In this document: in pieces, positions 44,445 through 53,719 of the stretch | Layout of the letters: every line of letters begins with the position of its first letter | Position numbering within the stretch: the stretch's first letter is position 1 | Source: Pseudomonas entomophila | GTDB taxonomy: Bacteria; Pseudomonadota; Gammaproteobacteria; Pseudomonadales; Pseudomonadaceae | DNA length: 64,000 bases | Direction of reading: 5' to 3' | NCBI RefSeq assembly: GCF_029478665.1 | Contig: NZ_JARPQB010000020.1 | Coordinates: 1-64,000, forward strand | The notes under the pieces: model-generated | Told to the model about the DNA's origin: nothing | What the model saw: only the letters and a program-made list of their open reading frames with translations | The model's database searches: none | Made by a program: the position numbers and the translations under genes

Positions 44445-45782
44445 TCAGCGCTCGCCGCGACGGCGCAGTTCGCCTGCATTGAACTGCTTGTCGCTGACCC
44501 GGCCTTGCAGGCCGGCGGTGAGGTCCAGGGCCGCGCCCTGCTGGGTGAAGCCGTCGGCGATGTAGCGCCGGGCGATCAGGTCATAGCTGACGTACTCGAA
44601 GCTGGTGCAGGCCTGGATTTCGGGGTCGGCCCACAAGCTGCCCTCCTGCACCCGCCACAGGTTGCCCTTGGCGTCGTACATGTCCACGTGCAGCAGGCTC
44701 CAGCTATCCTCGTCGAAATAGAACACGCGCTTGGCGAACGAGTGGCGCTTGTCGGCCTTGACCGTGGCCTCCACCACCCACACCCGGTGCTTCTCGTAGC
44801 GCTGGGCGTCGCGGTCCAGGTAGTGCTCGCCGATCAGCTTGTCGTAGGTGTTGCTTTTGTCCACCAGGCGGTAGGAGTTGTACGGCACCACCATCTCGCG
44901 CTTGCCCAGCAGCTTGAAGTCGTAGCGGTCCAGGGCGCCGGTGAACATATTGATCTGGTCGACGAAGTACAGGTTGTCGGAGCCGGCGATCGGGTTGTCG
45001 TAGGCGAAGGTCGGCGCCTGGCGCACGCGGCGCTGGCCGGGGAAGTAGATCCAGGCGTTCTGCGGCTGGTCCAGGCGGGCGTGCACCAGGTACATCTCGC
45101 CGGCGCGCGAGGACGGCGACTGGATGTCGTAGAGCAGCTTGGCCTCGACGTCGTCGGTGTCTGCCGGGGCCTTCACCGCCGGGTCGTTGTAGGGGTAGTA
45201 CTCGCTGGCCCACTGGCGCACCTCGGTGAGCCCCCCGGCCGGCTCGCGGCGCAGGAACGAGATCTGCGCCTTGCGGCCCTTGGCCATGTAGCGCAGCTTG
45301 TAGTTCCACAGCACCTCGATGCCGCTTTTGGGTTGCGGGAACGGCACCGCCGCCCCGGCTGCTCGCTCCAGGCGCCAGCCGTCGGCGCCGATGCTGGCCT
45401 GGCCGGCGAAAGCCTGGGTGCGCTGCGCCACTTCGTCGGGGATCGCGCAGCTGCGGTGGGTGGGGTACACGTCGAGACGGTAGCCCGGGTAGGCCTTGAT
45501 CAGCGCTACCTGCCCTTCCGGCAGTTGCGCCTGGTATTGGGCCACGTTGTTGGCGTCGATCGCGTACAGGCGCTTGTCGGCGGCGTAGGGATCGCCGTGG
45601 CCCGGCGACCAGCCGGCCGGGGCCAGGGTCAGGCCGCCGGTCCAGGCGGGGATGCTGCCGTCGGCGTTGCCGGCCTTTTCCGCGCCTGATGGGGTGAGGG
45701 CCGCCACGGCCGTGAACGAGGTGGTGGTACCGAGCAGCGCCAGCAGCGCGCCGCCCAACAGGGACAGGGGGCGTCGTTTCAT
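44445..45782 (-). CDS. DUF1329 periplasmic protein (LolA/LolB-like fold)
   Basis: A 445-residue precursor. Signal LLGGALLALLGTTTSFTAVAA then LTPSGAEKAGNADGSIPAWTGGL, the DUF1329 start. Later YLVDKSNTY-like and HRVWVVEATVKADKRHSFAKRVFYFDEDSWS strands form a half-barrel thought to bind lipids or hydrophobic ligands. It is the first gene of the ten-gene minus-strand run. Confidence 0.86.
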   Translation of the reverse strand: MKRRPLSLLGGALLALLGTTTSFTAVAALTPSGAEKAGNADGSIPAWTGGLTLAPAGWSPGHGDPYAADKRLYAIDANNVAQYQAQLPEGQVALIKAYPGYRLDVYPTHRSCAIPDEVAQRTQAFAGQASIGADGWRLERAAGAAVPFPQPKSGIEVLWNYKLRYMAKGRKAQISFLRREPAGGLTEVRQWASEYYPYNDPAVKAPADTDDVEAKLLYDIQSPSSRAGEMYLVHARLDQPQNAWIYFPGQRRVRQAPTFAYDNPIAGSDNLYFVDQINMFTGALDRYDFKLLGKREMVVPYNSYRLVDKSNTYDKLIGEHYLDRDAQRYEKHRVWVVEATVKADKRHSFAKRVFYFDEDSWSLLHVDMYDAKGNLWRVQEGSLWADPEIQACTSFEYVSYDLIARRYIADGFTQQGAALDLTAGLQGRVSDKQFNAGELRRRGER

Positions 45783-45984
45783 GAACTTTTCCTTGCGTGA
45801 TTGTTGTGGTTATCGAAAGGCAGTTCGTTGCAGGCAGAGGGGAAAAAGGGGCCGCCGAGGGACGGCCCAAAAAGCGTTTCCGGCTCTGCGTGACAGACAG
45901 TATTCAATGGCGACGGGCAGCGGCTTGACCGCGCGCGCCAGGGTGTTTGTCATCCGGTGCCAGGCCCCGAATGTGCGCCCTCTT

Positions 45985-46073
45985 CTGTAGGAGCCGGCGT
46001 TGCCGGCGAACACCGGCAACGCCGGTTCCATGCAGCGTGTCGCCTGGTTCGCCGGCAAGGCCGGCTCCTACAG
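45985..46073. repeat. REPIN, class gtaggagccggc-ttgccgg
   Basis: Inverted pair ctgtaggagccggcgttgccggcgaa and ttcgccggcaaggccggctcctacag. It sits within the 300 bp between the DUF1329 start and the oxidase stop, a region that otherwise shows no gene and should carry the operon promoter. Confidence 0.85.
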
Positions 46074-46082
46074 AAGGATGTG

Positions 46083-47447
46083 TCAGGCCTTGAGGGCGCG
46101 CTCTTCCCACCAATCCCACGCCCGCAGCGCCTGGCGCGCCGTGCGCCCGGCCCAGCACGACAGGGTGTTGCCCGGCATGGCGATGGCCTTGCGGTTGACG
46201 ATCCAGAAGTCGGTCAATTCGCTACGCCGCCCTTGCAGCAAGTCGGCGATGGTCCGCCCGTTGAGGTGGCACAGCGCAACCCCATGGCCGAAACACCCCC
46301 CGGCATAGACCATGCGTTCATCGCCGATGAAACTGATCTCCGGCACCATGTCGGCGTTCACCGACACCGGCCCGCCCCAGCGGTAGGCGATGCGCACATC
46401 GCGCAGCTGCGGGTAGATCCACTTCAGGTGCGCCTCGCAGTGCGCCCAGCTGGCCGGTGACGGCTGCTCGTCCATGGCGCTGCCGGTATAGGCCAGCACA
46501 TCGCCGCCACCCATGACGATGCGACCGTCCACGGTCGGGCGGAAGTAGTGCAGCATCTGCCGGTTGTCACCGAACGCCTCCCTGCCCTGCCAGCCCAGGC
46601 GTTGCCACAGCGCGTCGCCCAGCGGCTCGGTGACCACCTGGTAGGTCCACAGCGGGAATTGCCGGCGCTCCAGCGCACGCGAGCCGGGAACCTGCCGCGA
46701 GTAGGCATTGGTGGCGATCACCAGCTTGTCGGCGGTCACCTTGGCCACGGGCGTGCGCAGCACGATGCCCGCACCACTGCTGTCGAAATCGAGCACCGGC
46801 GTCGCCTCATGGATACGCACCCCCACCGACGCCGCCAGGCCCTTGAGCCCGCGCACCTGCTTGCAAGGGTCGAGGTAGCCGGTCTCGGCTTCGCGAATGC
46901 CACCCAGCAGCCGCGGCGAGTCGTATTGCTGGCGCAGCGCGTCGCCGTCCTGCCAGCGCATGTCCGCCGCCAGCCCCAGCGATTCGTAAAGCGCCAGGGT
47001 CTTGCCCAGGCGCGCCGCCTGCTGCGGCGAATAGCTGACCCGCACCAGCCCGGCATGGCGGTAATCCGAATCGATGCCATGGCTGTCGATCACCTCGCGG
47101 GTATAGGCCACGGCCTTTTCGAGGTAGTGGTGAGCGTCGATCATCTTCTGCCGGCCCCAGCGCAGCACCACCAGCTCCGGCTCCAGGCCGAACAGTTTGG
47201 TGCTGAAACCGGCGTTGCGCCCGCTGGCGCCGAAGCCGATCAAGGCCGCCTCCAGCACCACCACCCGGGCACCGGGGTTGTCGCGCTTGAACTGCCAGGC
47301 CGTGTTGAGCCCGGTGAAGCCACCGCCGATCACCGCCACATCGACCTTGAGGTCTTCGGTCAGGCGCGTGTTGGGCGCGTAGATACCGTAGTCGTGTTGC
47401 CAGAAGGAGCGATGTTCATGCACAGCGTCGTTGTTGTTGTCGTTCAT
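46083..47447 (-). CDS. FAD-dependent oxidoreductase, DadA/PuuB-like
   Basis: 454 residues. VAVIGGGFTGLNTAWQF is the FAD dinucleotide loop, VVVLEAALIGFGASGRNAGF the family motif after it, and YAGGCFGHGVALCHLNG the C-terminal FAD contact. DAO-type enzymes oxidise D-amino acids, sarcosine or gamma-glutamylputrescine. The substrate is not certain; proximity to the amine dehydrogenase operon fits amine catabolism. Start at 47445-47447 with gagagtccagc ahead. Confidence 0.83.
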   Translation of the reverse strand: MNDNNNDAVHEHRSFWQHDYGIYAPNTRLTEDLKVDVAVIGGGFTGLNTAWQFKRDNPGARVVVLEAALIGFGASGRNAGFSTKLFGLEPELVVLRWGRQKMIDAHHYLEKAVAYTREVIDSHGIDSDYRHAGLVRVSYSPQQAARLGKTLALYESLGLAADMRWQDGDALRQQYDSPRLLGGIREAETGYLDPCKQVRGLKGLAASVGVRIHEATPVLDFDSSGAGIVLRTPVAKVTADKLVIATNAYSRQVPGSRALERRQFPLWTYQVVTEPLGDALWQRLGWQGREAFGDNRQMLHYFRPTVDGRIVMGGGDVLAYTGSAMDEQPSPASWAHCEAHLKWIYPQLRDVRIAYRWGGPVSVNADMVPEISFIGDERMVYAGGCFGHGVALCHLNGRTIADLLQGRRSELTDFWIVNRKAIAMPGNTLSCWAGRTARQALRAWDWWEERALKA

Positions 47448-47537
47448 GCTGGACTCTCGGGTTTCGCATAGGAACATGCGGTCCCTTCGAGCCTATCGGG
47501 CGACACGTCAACTGGATTGCCCGGCGATGCCAGATTT

Positions 47538-48542
47538 TCAGCACCCCGCGCCAGGCGCGCGCCCGGCCTGGCGGAACTGCTGCGGCGACTGCCCGGTCCA
47601 GCGGCGGAAGGCACGGGTGAACGAGCCGGACTCGGCGTAACCGAGCAGCAGCGAGATCTGCGTCATCGAGTAGTCGGAATGGTTCAGGTAACCCAGCGCC
47701 AGGTCGCGGCGCACCTCCTCCACCAGCACCGAGAACTCGATGGCCTGGTCCTTGAGCCGACGTTGCAGGGTGCGCCGGCTCAGGCCCATGCGCGCGCTGA
47801 CCTCGTCCAGCGACGGCACGCCGCTGGCCATGCCAAGGGCGATCATGCGGGTGACCTGGGGCAGCAGCTCGTCGCTGACGCTGCGCTGCTCGCGTTCCCG
47901 TTGCAGGTAGGGCTCCAGGGCTTGGAACAGCCGCTCGTTGCCCTGCGTCACCGGCAGCTTGAGCACCTCGATGGGCAAAGTAATACGGTTGGTCGCCTGG
48001 CCGAAGAACAGCGGGCACATGAACAACTGCTTGTGCACCGAGACATCTGCCGGGCGCGGGTGCTCGAAGTCCACCCGCAACGGCCGCAACGGGCTGGCGG
48101 TGATCAGCTGCAGCTGGCGCAGGATCGCCGCGATGGCGAACTCTGCGTCCTGGCGGCGGTTGACCACGGTGGTGTCGGTGACCTGGTAGGTGATGCGCAA
48201 CTGGCGGCTTTCGCAGCAGTAGTCGATGGATGACTCCTGGGCGAACACCACGATGTAGGTGTGCAGGGTCATCAGCGCCTTCTCGACGCTGGGCGCGCAA
48301 TGCAAGGCGTGGCCCAGGGCGCCGATATCGTCGGCTTCGGTCTGGCTGCCCAGGGTCAGGCCGATGGCGGGGTTGCGGGTGCCGGCGGCTTCCCACAGGG
48401 CGACGTACTGGTCGCCGGGGATCTCGATATCGGCGCGGTCCAGCAACGGCAAGTCGATGCCAAGGGCGTCCAGGTGCGGGGCGAAGATGGGCTTGAAGCG
48501 GCGGAAGAAGTTTTCCGAGATGACAGTGCGCGCTGATTTCAT
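47538..48542 (-). CDS. AraC-family regulator with Arabinose_bd-type N-terminal domain
   Basis: 334 residues. An N-terminal effector domain of the OruR/OxyR-independent AraC type (FAPHLDALGIDLPLL, RNPAIGLTLGS) and C-terminal helix-turn-helix LDEVSARMGLSRRTLQRRL followed by ISLLLGYAESGSFTRAFRRWTGQSP. It lies 90 bp upstream of the FAD oxidase gene on the same strand and probably controls it. Confidence 0.87.
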   Translation of the reverse strand: MKSARTVISENFFRRFKPIFAPHLDALGIDLPLLDRADIEIPGDQYVALWEAAGTRNPAIGLTLGSQTEADDIGALGHALHCAPSVEKALMTLHTYIVVFAQESSIDYCCESRQLRITYQVTDTTVVNRRQDAEFAIAAILRQLQLITASPLRPLRVDFEHPRPADVSVHKQLFMCPLFFGQATNRITLPIEVLKLPVTQGNERLFQALEPYLQREREQRSVSDELLPQVTRMIALGMASGVPSLDEVSARMGLSRRTLQRRLKDQAIEFSVLVEEVRRDLALGYLNHSDYSMTQISLLLGYAESGSFTRAFRRWTGQSPQQFRQAGRAPGAGC

Positions 48543-48647
48543 GTTGTTCTTCGCAGGCCAGTGAGTCTGTGCCGTTTTCAGCAACCGGCATCGTAACCGA
48601 TTGTTGCCGAGACCAGGCAAAGCCTCAACAGGCAGGTGCGAATGGTG

Positions 48648-48736
48648 CTGTAGGAGCCGGCCTTGCCGGCGAAACAGGCAACGCGGTGGCTGGCACCGGC
48701 TGTGCCGGTGTTCGCCGGCAAGGCCGGCTCCTACAG
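48648..48736. repeat. REPIN, class gtaggagccggccttgccgg
   Basis: Inverted pair tgtaggagccggccttgccggcgaa / ttcgccggcaaggccggctcctaca with inner ggcaccggctgtgccgg. It lies just before the MFS stop. Confidence 0.85.
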
Positions 48737-48740
48737 GGGA

Positions 48741-50081
48741 TCAAACCGAACGCAGGTTCAAGGGGCTTGGTTCAACATCGCTAGGTTGCCGCACTTCCTG
48801 GGCGCAGGCCACGAAGTCTTCCTTGCGCAGCACCACCAGCGCAATCAACGACGCCACCCCAGTCGCCACATAGAAATACCAGGGCGCGGTGATATCGCCG
48901 GTCACCTTGATCAGCCAGGTGGAAATCAACGGCGCGCTGCCGCCGAACACCGCCACCGGGATGTTGTAGGCCATGGCGATGCCGGTGGAACGGATGCGCG
49001 TCGGCAGCAACTCGCTCATCAGCGCATAGGTCGACGACGCATAGAGCCCGAACAGGATCGCCACCGCCATCAACGGCCAGAACAAGGTGGCCGGGGTGGC
49101 GCCGGGCGCCGCCTTGAAGAACCAGTACATGGCCAGGGTCGCCAGCACGCCGATCACCATCAGGAACGGCTTGCGCCCGTAGCGGTCGGTGAAGGCGCCG
49201 CCAAACGGCATCACCACCGCCGCCGACAGGCTGGCGACGAACACGTAGAGCAAGGTGGTGCCGCTGTCGAATTTGAGGGTGTTGGACATGTAGGTCGAGG
49301 CGAAGGTCAGCACCAGGTAGAAGATCGAGCTGTGCAGGGTGATGATGAAGAACACCAGGGCAATCGAGCGCTTCCACTGCCACACCTCGCGCAGCGGCGC
49401 CTTGGAGGTTTCCCCGGCCTCCACCAGGGCGATGAACTCCGGGCTGTCCTCCAGCTTCAGGCGGATATACAGCGAGATGAAACCCAGGGGCCCGGCGATC
49501 AGGAACGGAATCCGCCAGCCCCACGCCTGCATCAGCTCGGCGCCCAGCGCCCAGGTCATGCCATTGGCCACGGCGCCACCCAACAATAGGCCGAGCACGG
49601 CGGTGACCATCAGCCAGCAGGTGGCAAAGCCTCGGCGCCCGGGACCGGCATATTCGGAGATGAAGCTGGTGATGGTGCCGATCTCGCCGCCGGCGGAGAA
49701 ACCCTGCACGCAGCGGATCAGCACCAGCAACACCGGCGCGGCGATGCCGATGCTGGCGTAGGTTGGCAACAGGCCGAGCAGGAAGGTGGAGCCGGCCATC
49801 AGCACCAGCACCGTGATCAGCGTGCGGCGGCGGCCGATGCGGTCCGCCAGGGGGCCGAAGAACAAACCGCCCAAAGGGCGGATGAAGAAGCTCAGGGCAA
49901 AGGCCGCGAAGCTGGCCAGCAGGCTGCTGGTGGGGTCGTCGGAGACGAAGAAGGCCTTGCCGATGTACAAGGCCAGGAAGCCGTAGACGCCGTAGTCGTA
50001 CCACTCGATCAAGTGACCGGTGGTGGCGCCGAGAAACGCCCGGCGCCGCTGGCGCTGGGGGGTATTGGGTGACATGCCCAT
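48741..50081 (-). CDS. MFS metabolite:proton symporter (ShiA/ProP-like)
   Basis: 446 residues and twelve helices. GHLIEWYDYGVYGFLA is the signature of metabolite/proton symporters, with ADRIGRRRTLI between helices 2 and 3 and VRCVQGFSAGGEIG-like helix 4. Likely imports an organic acid or betaine-like compound used by the ligase-thiolase genes upstream. The start MGMSPNTPQ follows acaggagttcccttg; an ATG 10 codons upstream lacks a binding site. Confidence 0.86.
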   Translation of the reverse strand: MGMSPNTPQRQRRRAFLGATTGHLIEWYDYGVYGFLALYIGKAFFVSDDPTSSLLASFAAFALSFFIRPLGGLFFGPLADRIGRRRTLITVLVLMAGSTFLLGLLPTYASIGIAAPVLLVLIRCVQGFSAGGEIGTITSFISEYAGPGRRGFATCWLMVTAVLGLLLGGAVANGMTWALGAELMQAWGWRIPFLIAGPLGFISLYIRLKLEDSPEFIALVEAGETSKAPLREVWQWKRSIALVFFIITLHSSIFYLVLTFASTYMSNTLKFDSGTTLLYVFVASLSAAVVMPFGGAFTDRYGRKPFLMVIGVLATLAMYWFFKAAPGATPATLFWPLMAVAILFGLYASSTYALMSELLPTRIRSTGIAMAYNIPVAVFGGSAPLISTWLIKVTGDITAPWYFYVATGVASLIALVVLRKEDFVACAQEVRQPSDVEPSPLNLRSV

Positions 50082-50123
50082 CAAGGGAACTCCTGTCGTG
50101 TTGCTGTCCATGAATACCGTGCT

Positions 50124-51665
50124 TCAGGGGCTGCTCAAGGCCCCTTTCGGGTCTTGCAGCCACTGGCGCACGCGGGTCTTGAGAATCTTGCCATAGCTGT
50201 TTTTCGGCAGCTCGGTGCAGAACTGGTATTTTTTCGGTTTCTTGAACGAGGCCATGCGCGCCAGGAACCAGTCGTTGAGCGCCTGGGCCTGGAGGCAACC
50301 CGGCCTGCGCGGCACCACGAAGGCTACCACCGACTCGCCCCATTCGGGGTCGGCCTCGCCCACCACGCACACTTCGAACACCCCGGGATGCTGCATCAGC
50401 ACCTCTTCCACTTCCCGCGGGTAGATGTTGCTGCCGCCGGAGATGATCACATCCTTGCTGCGGTCGGTCAGGGTCAGGTAGCCCTGATCGTCGAGCTGGC
50501 CAATGTCGCCGGTCAGCAGCCAGCCGTCCACCAGGGCGGCACGGGTGGCCTGCGGATTGTCCCAATAGCCCTGCATCACCGGCGCGCCGCGCACGGCGAT
50601 CTCGCCGGTTGCCCCGAGCGGCAAGGGGCTTCCATCGGCGCCCACCACCCGCACCTCGACGCAGGCCTGGGCACGCCCCACCGAGGCGGCGATGCGTGGC
50701 CAGTCGGGGTTGGCTCGGTCGGCGATGGCTTCACGGGACAGCGCGCTGATGGTCATCGGGCATTCGCCCTGGCCGTAGATCTGCACCAGGCGCGGGCCGA
50801 AGGTGTCCAACGCCTGTTCCAGATCGGCCAGGTACATCGGCCCGCCGCCGTAGATGATGGTCTTCAGCCCTTCGCCGCCATAGCCCTGCAGCCGGGCCTG
50901 CTCGACCATGCGCTTGACCATGGTCGGCGCGGCGAACAGGCTGACATTGCCCAGCGCCTGGGCCAGCTCGAACAGCTCCGCCGCCTGGAACCCACGGGAC
51001 TCCGGCACCACATGGCGGGCGCCGCAGCGTACGTGAATGAAGTTGTAGAGCCCGGCGCCGTGGGAGATCGGCGCGGCATAGAGCACCGCATCGTCCGCGC
51101 CCACCGTGTCCACATCCAGCGGGTAGCACAGGGACATGGCGACCAGGTTGCCATGGGACAGTTTCACCCCCTTGGAGCGCCCGGTGGTGCCGGAGGTGTA
51201 GAACAGCCAGGCCAGGTCGGCGTCCGTGCGTGGGTGCGGCCGCACCAGCTCCTCACCCGCCACCTGCCGAAGCTCGCCCAATCCGGGTGCGGCCAGCTCC
51301 CGGCAGCCGAGCGGCAAGGCGATGCCGTCGAATACCTGGCCGTCATCGGTGTAGATCAGCCAGGCCCCGGCATTGCCGGCAATCCAGGCAGCCTCCAGGG
51401 CGTGCAGCTTGCTGTTGATCGGCACCGCCACCGCCCCGCACCACCAGATGGCGTAGAGCAGTTCGAGGTAGCCGCAGCTGTTCTTCATCAGCAGCGCCAC
51501 CCGATCGCCCGGCGAGATGCCGTATTCGTGACGCAATTGCAGGGCCCGGGCTCGAGCCCGCGCCGCGAACGCCTGGTAATCGGCCACCTGGCGCGCGCCC
51601 TCGAACAGCGCCGCGCGTTGGGGCCAGCGCTGGGCGGTGTCGCACAGCCAGTTGGCGATGTTCAT
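50124..51665 (-). CDS. AMP-forming acyl-CoA ligase
   Basis: 513 residues. FYTSGTTGRSKGVKLSH (ATP loop), YGQGECPMT, GEIAVRG, LTGDIGQLDDQGYL, RSKDVIISGGSNIYP and the C-terminal PKNSYGKILK catalytic Lys are all present. It activates an aromatic or fatty acid to its CoA thioester. The upstream thiolase stop is one base before its ATG; the MFS gene follows 42 bp downstream, giving an import-activation-thiolysis unit. Confidence 0.88.
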   Translation of the reverse strand: MNIANWLCDTAQRWPQRAALFEGARQVADYQAFAARARARALQLRHEYGISPGDRVALLMKNSCGYLELLYAIWWCGAVAVPINSKLHALEAAWIAGNAGAWLIYTDDGQVFDGIALPLGCRELAAPGLGELRQVAGEELVRPHPRTDADLAWLFYTSGTTGRSKGVKLSHGNLVAMSLCYPLDVDTVGADDAVLYAAPISHGAGLYNFIHVRCGARHVVPESRGFQAAELFELAQALGNVSLFAAPTMVKRMVEQARLQGYGGEGLKTIIYGGGPMYLADLEQALDTFGPRLVQIYGQGECPMTISALSREAIADRANPDWPRIAASVGRAQACVEVRVVGADGSPLPLGATGEIAVRGAPVMQGYWDNPQATRAALVDGWLLTGDIGQLDDQGYLTLTDRSKDVIISGGSNIYPREVEEVLMQHPGVFEVCVVGEADPEWGESVVAFVVPRRPGCLQAQALNDWFLARMASFKKPKKYQFCTELPKNSYGKILKTRVRQWLQDPKGALSSP

Positions 51666-51666
51666 G

Positions 51667-52845
51667 TCACACCCGCACCGCCTGCAGGACACTGGCGTAG
51701 TTGGCCACCGCCATGCCGCCCATGTTGAACAGCAGGCCGAACTCGGCGCCCGGCACACCCAACCCGATAGGCTCGCCGACCAGCTGGGCAAAGCCCAGGG
51801 CATGCATCGACACCCCGGTGGCCCCCACCGGGTGCCCCTTGGCCTTGAGCCCGCCAGAGAGGTTCACCGGCAGCCGCCCGCCCGGGCGCACGGTGCCATC
51901 GTCGATGGCGCGGTGCCCTTCCCCTCTAGGGGCCAAGCCCATGGCTTCGTAGATCAGCAGTTCGGCGATGGTGAAGCAGTCGTGGACCTCGGCGAAGCTC
52001 AGGTCGTTCAAGGTCACGCCGGTTTCGCGCAACGCCCCGTGGATCGCCCGTTGCGGCCCCTCGAAGGCCAGCATGTCGCGGCGCGACAACGGCAGGAAGT
52101 CGTTGACCTGCACCATCGAGCGGATCGCCACCTGGCGCCGCATCGAGCGCGCCCGGCGCGGCGACGCCAGGATGATCGCCGCCGCGCCGTCGCTGATCAG
52201 CGAGCAGTCGGTCAGGCGCAACGGCGGCGCGATCAGCGGGTTGCTCGGCGACGGGTTGTTGCAGTGCTCGAAGTCCATCACCCGGTGCATCTGCGCCAAC
52301 GGGTTGGCCATGGCGTTGGCGTGGTTCTTCACCGCGATCGCCGCCATCGATGCCAGCGGGCTGTGGTAGCGCTCGGTGTACTGCTGCGCCACCTGGCCGA
52401 ACAGCTGGGCGAAGCTCAGCCCAGCCTCCGACATCGCGTTCTGGTAACCGGCGCCGGCCAGCGCCCGAGTGACCTCGACCGTGCTGTTGCCGGTCATTTT
52501 CTCGGCCCCCACCACCAGCACCAGCTCGGCGGCGCCGCTACGGATGGCGTGGATTCCCGCCTGGATCGCCGCCGCCCCCGAGGCGCAGGCGTTCTCGCAG
52601 CGGGTGGCGGGCTTGAAGCGCAGTTGCGGGTCGGCCTGCAGCATCAGCGAGGCGGGAAAGCCATCGGCCACCAGCCCCGAGTTGAAGTGGCCGAGGAACA
52701 ACGCATCGATCTCGGCGGCTTCGATGGCGGCATCGGCCAGGGCGTCGCGGGTGACCTTGACGATCAGGTCCTCGAGGTTCAGGCCATCCAGGCGACCAAA
52801 AGGACTGTGCGCGGCTGCGACGATGGAAACGGAATCATGAAACAT
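51667..52845 (-). CDS. Thiolase (acetyl-CoA acetyltransferase, SCP-x-like)
   Basis: 392 residues. Active-site Cys in RCENACASGAAAI, HDCF and GGLKAKGHPVGATG with catalytic His. It lacks typical beta-ketothiolase C-terminal Cys layout and resembles the SCP-x-type branch. It removes acetyl-CoA or a longer acyl-CoA from a beta-ketoacyl-CoA. First gene of the thiolase-ligase-MFS transcript, divergent from the LuxR-type regulator. Confidence 0.86.
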   Translation of the reverse strand: MFHDSVSIVAAAHSPFGRLDGLNLEDLIVKVTRDALADAAIEAAEIDALFLGHFNSGLVADGFPASLMLQADPQLRFKPATRCENACASGAAAIQAGIHAIRSGAAELVLVVGAEKMTGNSTVEVTRALAGAGYQNAMSEAGLSFAQLFGQVAQQYTERYHSPLASMAAIAVKNHANAMANPLAQMHRVMDFEHCNNPSPSNPLIAPPLRLTDCSLISDGAAAIILASPRRARSMRRQVAIRSMVQVNDFLPLSRRDMLAFEGPQRAIHGALRETGVTLNDLSFAEVHDCFTIAELLIYEAMGLAPRGEGHRAIDDGTVRPGGRLPVNLSGGLKAKGHPVGATGVSMHALGFAQLVGEPIGLGVPGAEFGLLFNMGGMAVANYASVLQAVRV

Positions 52846-52920
52846 GGTGATTTTCTTCTGTCCTTGAAGCGGGTAATCCATACAATGTGTCAGCACCCGA
52901 ATCCCACGCTAGTTGGGGCA

Positions 52921-52942
52921 ACTACGTACGTGAGTAAGTAGT
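52921..52942. promoter_or_regulatory. Inverted repeat in the thiolase/LuxR divergent region
   Basis: actac ... gtagt ends surround a gtacgt core (actacgtacgtgagtaagta). It could be an operator for the adjacent LuxR-type protein. If so, the regulator more likely starts at 52986 than at a GTG at 52941. Confidence 0.3.
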
Positions 52943-52985
52943 GAGCGCTACGGGGCATGACCATGACACCGAGGCAGGACGCCTG

Positions 52986-53558
52986 ATGACAGTACATACC
53001 CCACCCTACCCCGACCTCGAGCGCCTGGCATTTCAGGTGTCGCCCGCGCCGCAACTGATTACCGGGCATCGGCGGATGCTCGACTGCAACCAGGCGTTTG
53101 CGCGGCTGTTCGGGTATACCCGGGAAGAACTGCAAGGGCATCTGACCTTGTTGTTGTATCCCTCCCATGCGGATTACCAAGCCATCGGCGAACGTAGCGA
53201 GCACTGGCTGCGCAATGGGCTGGGGGCTTTCTATACCGATGAGCGGTTCATGCAGCATCGCAATGGCGAGGTGTTCTGGGCGCGGGCCCATGGGTTCACG
53301 TTGACGACGGAGGATCCGTTCGAGCTGATGATCTGGCACTTTGAACGGCTTGATCGGCAGCCGGCGCCTACGGTTCAGCTGACGCCGCGGGAGCGGGAGA
53401 TTTCGTTGCATATCGTGAATGGGTTGACGTGCAAGGAGGTGGCGCGGCGGTTGGGGATATCGCACCGAACGGTGGAGGTGCATCGGGCGCGGTTGATGAA
53501 GAAGTTGCAGGCGAAGAACAGTGCGGAGTTGGTTTCGAAGATTATTTTTATTAGTTGA
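52986..53558 (+). CDS. PAS-LuxR transcriptional regulator
   Basis: 190 residues. A PAS sensor domain (LDCNQAFARLFGYTREELQGHLTLLLYP, then RFMQHRNGEVFWARAHG) is followed by a LuxR helix-turn-helix LTPREREISLHIVNGLTCKEVARRLGISHRTVEVHRARLMKKL. A one-component regulator sensing a small ligand. The ATG follows gaggcaggacgcctg; an upstream GTG would add 15 residues. It probably controls the divergent thiolase operon. Confidence 0.85.
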   Translation: MTVHTPPYPDLERLAFQVSPAPQLITGHRRMLDCNQAFARLFGYTREELQGHLTLLLYPSHADYQAIGERSEHWLRNGLGAFYTDERFMQHRNGEVFWARAHGFTLTTEDPFELMIWHFERLDRQPAPTVQLTPREREISLHIVNGLTCKEVARRLGISHRTVEVHRARLMKKLQAKNSAELVSKIIFIS

Positions 53559-53719
53559 GAGTATGATTTGAGCGCAGCTCAAAAGCCAAAGCAACGCTTC
53601 TTGACAGGCAAATCAAGCTTCCCTCGGGAAAGAAACACACTTTATCCACTGTCAACTTAACCCTCGATCCTTGACAGAATTACGCCAAAAATGAATTACA
53701 CTCGACCACGAAAACAAAA

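Noticed and set aside
42588..45689. 1033-codon plus-strand ORF opposite DUF1302/DUF1329
   Set aside because: Covers two well supported minus-strand genes and shows no recognisable protein.
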